Below, piece by piece: positions 54,651-64,000 of a stretch of DNA of 64,000 nt. The translations under genes and the position numbers were made by a program. Positions within the stretch are counted from its first letter, which is position 1. Every line of letters begins with the position of its first letter. The DNA lies in NCBI GenBank assembly GCA_963678705.1, contig OY783220.1, positions 2,935,001-2,999,000 on the forward strand, in the 5' to 3' direction. A model generated the notes under the pieces. That model did not search any database, was not told the origin of the DNA, and saw nothing but the letters and a program-made list of their open reading frames with translations. The DNA is from Panorpa germanica. Taxonomy: Eukaryota; Arthropoda; Insecta; Mecoptera; Panorpidae.

Positions 54651-55217
54651 TATAAGATTTTTCAAAAAAAACTTAGTTTTTTAAGTACGGGCATTACGTT
54701 TAGTTTTTTGACTTATTAGTATGAGTTGCTTTAGCAATTGTACCAATGAATTCAATTTCGCTCGAAAATCGCATTAAAATAATAAAAATTCACTATGAAA
54801 ATGGTGTATCTGTAAAAGTTACATTTCGTAAAATTCGTGATATTTTCAGACGAAGCCCATTTTCATTTGTTTGGATACGTCAACATGCAAAATTGCCGCA
54901 TTTGGGCTTCTGAAAATCTAAGTGAGATTATTGAGAAGCCTTTGCATGCTCAACGTGGCACTGTAAGGTGCACTATGTGGTCTGGAGGCGTGATTAACCC
55001 GATTCTTTTCGATTGTGATTAAAAATGATTGAAAATGTTGATAAACGAATCGACATCTGTCAGTGTGGTCGTGGTGGACATTTGTCCGATATCATTTTTT
55101 ATTCATAATTGCCAAACCTTACTTTTTCTAATACAATAATATTATGAATCATTTTCATCTAAATTTTTTGTTTTATTTGGTTTTAAAAAACAAAGTTCTT
55201 GTTCAAAGACCCTATAC
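54651..55217 (+). mobile_element. Internally deleted Tc1/mariner-superfamily element
   Basis: Imperfect inverted ends of about 37 bp: 'tataagatttttcaa…gttttttaa' on the left and the complement of 'ttaaaaaacaaag…caaagaccctata' on the right. They enclose a transposase start and middle but not its end. At about 0.57 kb it is well under half of a full element. Confidence 0.7.
54746..55022 (+). pseudogene. Tc1/mariner-type transposase, deleted and frameshifted
   Basis: It starts MNSISLENRIKIIKIHYENG, the N-terminal helix-turn-helix start. After FRKIRD near 54838 the frame shifts by one and the sequence jumps to IFSDEAHFHLFGYVN, which contains the first catalytic Asp. It continues with CRIWASENL and VRCTMWSGGVIN to a stop at 55020-55022. 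The long stretch between the DNA-binding and catalytic parts and everything after the first Asp segment are gone, so it is inactive. Confidence 0.8.
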
Positions 55218-55451
55218 ATAAGGGGTCATCTATCAGGTTTAGTAGTTTCGTCACCACCCGTGCCCATTGTAAAGTCTTGTCACACATTTAAAGAAAAGAA
55301 TGTTAGATTTATCTTATTTTTAATTTTGTTTTTTGGTAGTCGATTTTAGATTAGATGTGACGTTACAAAGCATTTGACTAACACCTCCCCCCCCCCTGCA
55401 CTTTGGATATCCCCACTTTGCGTGTGACGTAATTAATAGATGGCTAAGTAT
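55218..55451. repeat. Repeat with GGGTCATCTAT / ATAGATGG ends and a C10 tract
   Basis: It begins 'aggggtcatctatcagg' and ends 'gtgacgtaattaatagatgg', which are roughly inverted. It contains C10 at 55387-55396. The context recurs at 35423-35465. Confidence 0.5.
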
Positions 55452-57269
55452 TATATAATGGGTTGCATTTTTATTCTACTTACAGTACTTATAGTACATT
55501 TCACTGCAGAAGAAATAAATTGCATTGAATCTAAATAGAATGGTATTCATTTGTAAATGAGTTTCAGTCATTAGCTGATGCCTACAGCAACCCGTTAAAC
55601 AGTTATTTTACACGAAATAACGCCAAAGAAGAAGCAGCAGAGTTAGAGGCGACATTTTAAGCCTTTGATTAAGTGGACTAAATCATTCTACAATATATAT
55701 TTAAATTATTAGTTCGTTTTTTAATATACTCGTATGTTAAAGTTTTAATAACCATAAAAAATCAATTTTTTACAGTTAAAAGCGACCGCACCGCACCGAT
55801 AAATCCATATATAACTAATATTAATGGTAAAATTTGACCTTTTACATTAGAAATAGTGATAGGGAACTCTATTCGTAGCCAGTCATTATACAACTAATGA
55901 TTTCAAACGAACTGATGATTTAAATATACTGTTATTACTTTCTATTCAATATACGTATAACAAAAAAATGATTAGTATAATTGGAACAGCCACTAATAAA
56001 AATTGATTAATGTAATATATAATAACACTTTTGTGAGTTTAGACGTTAGACAGAACATGGTTTAGATTATTATTATCCCTTTTAAGAAATAATATCAGAA
56101 GGTCATTAGTCAATATTTAGTCATTGCAATTATATGAGTGTCAATCATTGGTTAACCAATTTCTGCAATGATTGCAGCTCTCGGCTGTTGCTAGTGGAAC
56201 TAGTAAAGTAGGCCAGCGAAACGGTGCTCAGGCTGTTCGAATTCGGACAATTTATTGGTAAAGATGTAATGATTATTTACATCTTTATTATTTTTTTAAT
56301 ACATCAGCGCCATCTCTTTGTGAGGCCTGCGTCACAATAAAATGATGAACATTCTAAACGTGTGTATTAAAACATAGTTAAAAGATAGTAAAAAAAGATA
56401 ATTTATCAGTAACATAGTTAATAAAGTGTCCATAAACAAGTAATTGAACGAGTGTAATGCACAACACAGATCATAGATTGCAATTCAAAACGATTCACTT
56501 GTCGTGGGAATCCACGGTCGCGCCACAGCCACCGCCGCCGTGCCGCGCCGCACCATTGCCACAGTGCGCTGTGTTCAACAACATCCCATGTATGCATCAG
56601 CACCATCCAGTATGCAGTGTACCGTATTCTGTGTTCATCAGATCCTATCTGAAGTTATGGCGAAATAGATGAAGACGATATTATGGCTAATTTACAACAA
56701 AAGTAATCGCAGGAGCAGTTAACGTAGCATGTGAACTCACATTGGAACTTTATCGCACAACCATGTCGGTCGGGTAGTAGGGTGTAGAAGCAGAAGACAC
56801 TTAGGGAAGAATAAGCAACTCAAAGTATTTTATATTTAACTAAATGACCAAACACACGTTGTCCTGTTCAAATTTCAATAATTTCTTTTCACAATTCAAC
56901 TGAAAATAAACAATTAAATCTATTGTATATTTAAGTTTTACTGAATAAAACTTGACTCCCTAAAAATGAACTCCCTTCATCTTCTCCAATAATGTCAATA
57001 AGAATCACAGAATTCCTTTATCTTTTGAAGATCTTTGTTATTTTAATAAGTATAACAATTTAATATAAACTGAAGATTCGATAAATAATTTCTGTTAATG
57101 AATAATATAACCTAAACCTTTGTTCTACATAGTAAATAGGTACATTTTTTCTTTTGTAGTTATTTTATTTTTTTATTTACATCTCAAATTTTTACAATCT
57201 ATCGGTCTATATACGAGTACATCTAGATGTCTACTCGTATTATAGAAACGTTGGAGCACAATAAAGAGA
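55452..57269. other. Intergenic DNA with a GC-rich patch at 56508-56590
   Basis: No gene is supported. The patch encodes 'APQPPPPCRAAPLPQ' in one frame (ORF 56457-56672) and an Arg/Trp-rich frame on the other strand. Neither has family motifs or obvious splice sites. Confidence 0.4.
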
Positions 57270-57482
57270 CATGCTAATGTAAAATAAAAAGTGAAAAGAA
57301 GAAGAGGATGCAACGAATGGAAGAGGTGGATGGTGGAAGTACAGAGAAGAAGGAAGGAAGTAGGGGACAAAGAATAGTAGTAAAGGAAGAAAAGGAAGGG
57401 AGTAGAAACGGGAGAAACACAGAGTTTAGATTGGTGAAGTAGACGGGTAGATGACAGAGACAGTGACACAAGGAGAAAAAAG
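57270..57482 (+). pseudogene. Purine-rich block, possible LINE ORF2 remnant
   Basis: Codons are Lys/Glu/Arg-rich with 'GCNEWKRWMVEVQRRR', similar to the 'W M .E V' end of the LINE copies at 12280 and 38570. Minus-strand ORFs here are low-complexity shadows. Confidence 0.35.
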
Positions 57483-57489
57483 AAAAAAA

Positions 57490-58765
57490 TATTAGTTTTA
57501 AGTTTAATTAGAATTCATGAAATTTAATTAATTATTATGTGAAAGAATGTAAAGCCAAGCAAAATTAATTAGTATAATATAACATAAAAATAAAGGAAAG
57601 GTAGTATTTGTTACAAATGCACGTGAGAATGTACACATGAATATTTTGACCTGCTGGGTATACTGGATTTACTTAATTTTTCTTCTTGATTCATCAGGTT
57701 TTCTGCATTGGTGTTTTGATGGTCTTTCAGTCGGTCTCTGCAGTATTTGATGCTGTACTTTATAATTTCGTCTTAGACTCTGGGTACCTTTTCTAGACAC
57801 ATTTATTATTTAGAAACCGTAACCAATTTTAAAAATGTAAATTTGCGAATTTTTATCGTATGCATTTTATGTTCTTGCACATGATTTAAAACCCGATAAC
57901 TTTACCAAGTTATAAATGGAATTTCCGCTGAATATTTATACCGTAACTAATATAAATTGGTACAGTTTTCACATCATTAAATAAGTTTAATGTTGTTACC
58001 TTAACTATATTGCAAATGTATCTTATCAAATAATTTGCATAGAATTGAAATTAATACGAGCGTTGTTTAAGTTATTGGCAGTTTGACACATTCGCGGATA
58101 ACTCGTTCAGGATGTGAGTTGTTGAGACATTGCCGATAATCGATGGTCTATTTTGAATATCGATGAATCGAGGTAAATAGTGGATCACGGAATTAGAGCT
58201 TAGTTCTTCTAGATCAGTTTAATTGGCGGTGAAGGGGCAATGAAGTAACCATGTCCAGTGAGCACTGGAGTTCTAAATAGAGAGGCACCACGACCAAACC
58301 ACCTGGAGTGAAGCATTCAGGCATGCCTGCTCATCCGGAAATATCACGGCACTCTGAGCAAATGATTTAATTACATTTTTGTTTAGTGCGTAATAAAGTA
58401 AAATTATTTACGTGTAAATAATTATGTGGTAAACTTAAAGGGTAACACTTGTCAGTGCCGGATTAAGATATTGTAGACGCATGATTTACTAGCATAGACC
58501 TTCATTAAGTGAATTTGGGTCGAGCAATCTTAATCGGATCGGAATTACAAATAGTCATTGGTGTTGTGTTTTTCTCGGTTGGCTTTGTATATTTTATTTT
58601 ATAAATGGATATTACTTTTAAAAATTTGATACTCTGAAAATATAACTTTTGGACTAAGATACAAGTAGTACTAGTAGTAGGTAACACTGACCAGAAATAT
58701 TACAACTGCATTTTGGTCAGATGAGCTAACGGTATATATTTGTTATACAGTTGATATTTGGAGTC
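57490..58765. other. Intergenic DNA
   Basis: No gene or repeat recognised. Confidence 0.4.
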
Positions 58766-59010
58766 GACAGAACTCACTGTGCATAATGTTAAGTTATTAT
58801 AAAATTATATAAAACGGAATTGACAATTGAAATAATAAACTTTAAATGTTGTTTCTTTGATTTCAAGTAAGATAGCATGATTTAAGTTAAACAGTGTAAT
58901 TATTATGATACGTTTGTAAATTACTAAAATAAAAGACTTTGATTTCAGAAACACATAAGTTTGATTAAAAATTTACAATTTTTAAAATGTCTTAAATATA
59001 TGTATATACT
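58766..59010 (+). repeat. Dispersed repeat R4, longest copy
   Basis: It joins the sequence seen at 10906-11076 to that seen at 28352-28440, showing that these are parts of one repeat of about 245 bp. No ORF and no evident inverted ends. Confidence 0.75.
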
Positions 59011-59280
59011 GCATGGACAGTTAGAAGGTCTATAATTAAACAAAATTAATTTTCATTAGGATCAAATGGTTCTGCTACGAGTATCTATCGCACACCGTAA
59101 TTTTAATTGCAAGTATTGGTCTTTATTGTAACATAAAACAAACACATAAGTTCGTTACGCTGAAGTCAGTATTACAGGTATGTGTAATTAGCTGAGCATT
59201 GAGCATTTAATACGAGTATGTCAGTCTCCTGGTGCTGCTCATTCATATTTTAGCGTTTTTATCTCTGTTGTATATTTTGT

Positions 59281-59919
59281 AATGGGCTTGTGTCCTCATT
59301 TTTTAGTGGTCGATTTTTCAATTGTTGATTGAAATTGATGTTAATAAATGTGTATTGGCGTGTCTATTTTATTAAATATCTAAATATTGACGGAGATATA
59401 GCAATTAAAAATTTGAATTGTAGTTTTAGCGCTAGAAATGGTCGGCCATATTTGTATGACATGAAATGCATTTTAACGTCAGTTATTTGTTGAGTAGGTC
59501 AGTGCTGTGGTAATGTTTTGTAGCTGTTGGTACTCAAACGATCCAGTCAAGTCAAAGAATAATAAGTTTTTATTTTATTTAACCCTGCTAAGGCAGACAT
59601 AATATTGAAATTTTATTGTTCCTTGAAATAACTGTAAATAATATTTGATATTTTGATATATAAATACATATAGCAGAGATTTATGATCTGTAAGGTTGGT
59701 AACCTTACACAAGGATTGTGATGTCACATGCATTTGGAGTTTGTACAACGTTGAATCCCTTTAATAATTAAAGAGACAAAATGACTTTTTTAATTGTTAA
59801 TATCTCCTAACATATAAGGAGTTATTAAAAAATAATTGAACATTTGAGGTTCTAGTAACCCACTTTATCAATATATAGTACACTTTTATAGAAATTAAGA
59901 CATAGGACACAAGCCCATT
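59281..59919 (-). repeat. MITE family 1, complete copy, inverted
   Basis: The ends AATGGGCTTGTGTCC and GGACACAAGCCCATT are exact inverted copies. It is 639 bp and collinear with 34573-35243 in reverse. Confidence 0.85.
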
Positions 59920-60313
59920 CTCTGATCCGCTACTTGTACATATATTATTTATTATATTATAAGTAGCCTTATATATCAAATGATATATTATAAAGTTTAT
60001 TGACGAAAAATTATACTTAACTATAATGAGCCACAAAAATAACGGCCTAGGGGGTCAAAATATTAATTTATGTAGATATACGAGTATGTATTACTTGTAT
60101 ATTTGAAAACATATCGTTTTAGTTATGATACTCAGTCACGTTCATTTGTCTAAAGTAAAACGTATTTTTAATTTATTTATAAGTAGCTTACAAATACATA
60201 TATTGATCCTCCAGTTCATTACTGAAACATCTCCAAATATTGTGTTTTGTCTAACGACGAAAACTATATTAGCGTTCCAGTGATTTGCATTATAATTTTG
60301 TTTGGTCACATGG

Positions 60314-60445
60314 ACTTTATTTTTCAAACACGCCTTTTTATGTCAATATGTCTATATTGTTTTCTTTATCTTTTTCAATACTCAGATGAAGAATTGAAGT
60401 TATCTGAGTATTGAATGAGATAAAGGCGTGTTTGAAAAATAAAGT
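60314..60445. repeat. Snapback hairpin
   Basis: The outer arms 'actttatttttcaaacacgc' and 'gcgtgtttgaaaaataaagt' are exact complements. The inner arms 'tttcaatactcaga' and 'tctgagtattgaa' pair again. About 130 bp, reminiscent of a small foldback element or an RNA hairpin precursor. Confidence 0.8.
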
Positions 60446-60579
60446 GCTGGGATCAAAGTTATACATATAGGTATGTTTATATACATAATACAGAATGCTA
60501 CTATACAATTATTTACATTATTTATTATAAGCTTGAACATGAAATAATATGAATTATAAATATTTTATTCTATAATAAA

Positions 60580-60900
60580 CTAGCTGTCCCGGCCACGCGT
60601 TGCTGTGACTAACGTTTTTGTCATATTACATTACATAGCGCCATCTATTGAATATTTACTCAATCTAGTCAACAGATGTCGCCATCATCGTCGCCAGATG
60701 TCATATGTCATATACAGATAATTAATAGACAAATAATTTGCAATAAGATAAATAAATTGAGATGTAAGCTATCCTATCTTTCAAGTTGGATCAAACTGCA
60801 CACGGTGTACAAATTTGATTAAAATCGGTTAAGTAGTTTAGGAGTACATCGCGGACAAACACGGACAAACAACGTGACACGTAATTTATATATATTAAGA
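60580..60900 (-). mobile_element. Non-autonomous Helitron, 321 bp, copy C
   Basis: The same ends as copies A and B (CTAG at 60580, TTAAGA at 60900). It lacks the 45-bp internal duplication and has about 12 extra bases ('gacaaacacggacaaac') near its 5' end, so it represents another subfamily. Confidence 0.8.
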
Positions 60901-60904
60901 AGAT

Positions 60905-62640
60905 AAAGTACATGATTTTATTGATTAATCAAAAATCACATCTAAACTTACTTTTTAATTATAAGAAAGGCTTGTATTTTTTTTATAAATTTTATAAAAA
61001 TAAAATCGATCAAAGATCTTATTGGACAAGATGGGTTATTGTCTTTTTGTTCTCAAAAAGAATCGAAAAATCGATTTTTTTCTAAATCGATTCTTTAGAC
61101 TTTGATTTGAATCGATTAAAAAATCGATCTTTTTTAAGAATCGCCATCCCTAGTGTATCTATATATCTTTTTTAAATCATATAGATTTTGTAATAAGCTT
61201 ATTGTATAAATAAAATAAAAAATTCTTCCATCCCAGGCTTATTTAAAAAAGAATGAAGAAAATTCCTCTCTTGTACTTAATAAAACTTTAGGATATGTGC
61301 AAAAACACAAGCATGTAAGTGTAAAAGGAGTTATATCTCAATCAAAGAATTTTTTGACTTCGCAATATTGTTGATCTTGGGAGACTTTTAAACCAGAGGG
61401 CAGAAAAGATACACCCGGATTGAATTCTTGAATTAATTATATCTAGTCACAATTTCTTTTATCTGGGTCTTAATCTCAATCTGAAATTATCTTTCCTTCG
61501 AGAAATTACCAAGAAACACAGGTGACAATGTAAAAACCCAGAAAGTCCCGTGTTAATATGTACAAGTCAGAATAATCAAAGTTTATTCACCACACGTCGT
61601 AAATACCCTCGTAAATCAAACCAGCATTAAAATTAATTGCAATATTTTTTATAAATTGTGCTAATATATATATATTGAATTCAAATACAAAGCCATGGAT
61701 AATCATAATTTGTTTCCTAGATTGTTGTTCTACTTCTAATTTTATTGTGGAAGGACGTTTCAATCACGATTCATTTTTTAAACAGTTACAAATCAGAGCA
61801 TCTCAATGATATAGCATAATATCTTATCCTTAATAGTTGCTCCAGTTGAAGAGCTGTTGTGTTCACCATCACAGTTGGTCGTATCATGCCTGTACCTCCC
61901 CTCCTTCCCTCTTATAACTCCTCTCTTTCCACACATCCATTAATATTAATAAACATAAATTATGCTGCTTGGACTGGACCTGGACGTATCGATAATCAAA
62001 ATGATTTAAGTTTGTAGAAAGGCAATTAATGATGTATTGATTATTTGAGCATTTTTAATTAGGTTTAACTTGGACTAATTATAACGAAACTCATTTTTTA
62101 TGAGTTTTAATTTTATGTTAAAAGTGAAGAGAACCCGCTTAAACAAACTTAAATACCCGTGTGTTTGTGATAGGAAATACAATCCCGGAACATGTTAAAT
62201 GATCCCAGGATTTTGAGATTTTTAAAAATCAGTCCAGCGATATCGGGACCAGTCCCAAAATTGGTTATGTAGAATTTCTGCTGTTACATTGACTTTTTTC
62301 CTAATTAGGTTGCATATCACAGACTTTTCATTTTTGGTGTTGAGAGATACAGTTCTCATGTGCGCATTTATTGTGAGGTCTATCCAAGGATGCCGGGAGG
62401 GGAGTGTAGCTTCACTCACTGCTGTAAGTGTACCCAATCAGAAATCGTCAGAAATCTGGGTCTATATTCATCATATCGGCAACGACTGGAATTCTGACTA
62501 CTTGCGGTACCAAAAAAATTCTTCTTTCATAATCTGCTTTGGTCAGAAAGGATGTTGAGAAGAAGTAATAGACTTACACTAGTAAAAGATTAAAGCCTCA
62601 TTCCCACTCACTGTTTTGATATTTTATTTACTGTTTTTAT
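60905..62640. other. Intergenic DNA with hAT-like scrap
   Basis: 61065-61155 has 'atcgattt' inverted words and ends 'aatcgccatccctagtg', like the tip of a hAT element. No other feature and no gene. Confidence 0.35.
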
Positions 62641-62644
62641 CTGA

Positions 62645-62870
62645 TATTTTAATCGAGATTTCAGGTTTTCAGAATAGGCATTCCTAGTCACATTCATGTT
62701 TTAATTTGAGTTTAGTTAATCTAGTTGGTGCGTCTAGCATACGTCTTTAGTAATATAAATCTGACAGTTGGACAAAATTGAATGTGAAATAATTAAAATT
62801 ACTATTTTTAATAATAATTAGAAATAGAAATTGCTTTTAATTCTTTATTTTTGATAAACTGACATTAAAC
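62645..62870 (+). repeat. Dispersed repeat R5, copy 2
   Basis: It is the partner of 50905-51130, diverged and with an insertion near 62710-62735. Confidence 0.7.
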
Positions 62871-62879
62871 TTCTTTTAA

Positions 62880-64000
62880 ATATAAATTCTACTACATTTT
62901 GACAGATTGTCACATTTTGGAGGTTATAGTATAATATAGTTTTTCTTAATTTATTATTTTTAATTTAAAACATTGTACCTTGTAAGGTTCTAAAAAACTA
63001 AGAAAACTTAACTGCACCCATGAATCTGTCTAACCATGGTCGCAAATTTCAGGTTACCTACAGATTGTTTCATAACAAAAAACGAATTTTGTTGTTATTT
63101 CTTTTGGGAATTTTATCGAGAAAGTTGATAGAATTTAGATTATCAATTTTCAGTTAAAGAATAGACTTTAATTATCCGGCTTAAAGATAAATATAGAACA
63201 ACCTTGTATTTTGAAAGACTGTTGCATCGAATCCTTGAATTAATAAAATATGATCTTGTGCTAGCAGTGTCCGTTGTATTATATTGGCTTTCACTTCCAT
63301 CTTTAAGCGATTTATGTCAGGCAAATACAAACACGGATGTCCTTTTGTTCATCACTAGCTCGAAGATATCCGATATTGTCCGGGTTGAAAGTTGTATAAT
63401 GATAAACACTTTTAGAGAACGTTTATTAACTTTAAAATTATGGAAAATAATTACTTAAAAATTTTGTTTTTAATTCATAAATAATTCCCGTATAATTCAA
63501 TTATCCGACAAACCCAAGTAACTGTCTCACTCGTACTCGTTTATATGTATATTGCATCAACGCTTGCTCTTACTGGCGACCTTGAACTATGTGTGGCAGG
63601 ATGTTATTCACATCAAAACTGTCCGGCTATTTGAGAAACATCTTTAAATACTTACCCAAGTAACAAATTTACATTTTATACTATAACGTAATTCCAACAC
63701 AATTTATTAAACTTTAAAGGGGTCTGGGAGGGGTTTTCTCCATGCCAAGTTTCTGGCAATGGAAGGACGTGATTTCTAATAGTGTCCTGCAGAAAGTATC
63801 ACAAAATCACGCAGTAATACTATATATCTTTGCTACCTGTTACCTAGCGAAGTCAGCGCTACTCAAGGTCCATAATAGTTAATTGTTCTTATCTGCTGTA
63901 ATTTACTTGCACAGAAAAAATTTCAGCCTTTATACTATGACATAGGTCTGACGTTCACAGGCTCTTAGAATATTTAACAATAATAGAAAAATTGTTTAAT
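62880..64000. other. Intergenic DNA to the window end
   Basis: No gene supported. The ORF at 63204-63458 has no motif. Confidence 0.4.

Noticed and set aside
56457..56672. 71-residue Pro-rich ORF as a gene
   Set aside because: A GC-rich patch with no homology signature or supporting splice sites; kept only as an unexplained patch.
61065..61155. Complete hAT element
   Set aside because: Only one tip-like sequence is visible and no matching second end or 8-bp duplication was found.

Overview
This is a piece of an AT-rich animal nuclear genome, most likely an insect and probably a moth or butterfly. The reasons are a Krüppel-like factor gene split by spliceosomal introns, long AT-rich introns and intergenic DNA, Helitrons with TC...CTAG termini of the kind common in Lepidoptera, mariner/Tc1 relics, jockey-like LINE debris and many short inverted-repeat elements. 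The order is an inference from repeat style. The sequence directly supports only an arthropod-like eukaryote.

The one host gene I can support runs 13273-19882 on the plus strand. It is a three-finger Krüppel-like transcription factor built from three coding exons (13256-13337, 15676-16232, 19710-19882) that splice in frame to 264 residues and end on the last zinc-finger histidine. Its introns hold an inverted-repeat element (14796-15283), an internally deleted mariner (16325-17250) and a second transposase scrap (17332-17514). No other convincing host gene was seen.

The rest is mobile-element territory. The most striking object is at 29504-33762: two arrays of a 146-147 bp AT-rich monomer (about 9.5 and 15 copies) in opposite orientation around a near-perfect 240 bp-arm palindrome with an 8-base loop at 31230-31237. 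Both outer flanks carry Helitron-like CTAG/hairpin termini, and a lone diverged monomer, also folded back, lies at 25989-26080. A second notable locus is 42594-45791: a LINE ORF2 tail, then two 194 bp Helitron 5' ends (192/194 identical) bracketing an intact 440-residue gag-like ORF1 with three zinc knuckles but no reverse transcriptase, then a GC-rich hairpin-forming segment and a Helitron 3' end.

Other repeats recur across the window: a 354/321 bp Helitron (three copies), a MITE with AATGGGCTTGTGTCC ends (six copies or fragments), a PIF/Harbinger-like MITE family with TTA/TAA target duplications, a third MITE family with GTACACA ends, a Tc1-like element with about 130 bp inverted ends, and antisense or sense tails of one decayed LINE family. 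The octamer TACGAGTA (or its complement) occurs at 18 places, several times more than composition predicts. Several insertions are nested, so relative ages can be read. The long stretches between listed features are AT-rich and contain only short, unconvincing ORFs.
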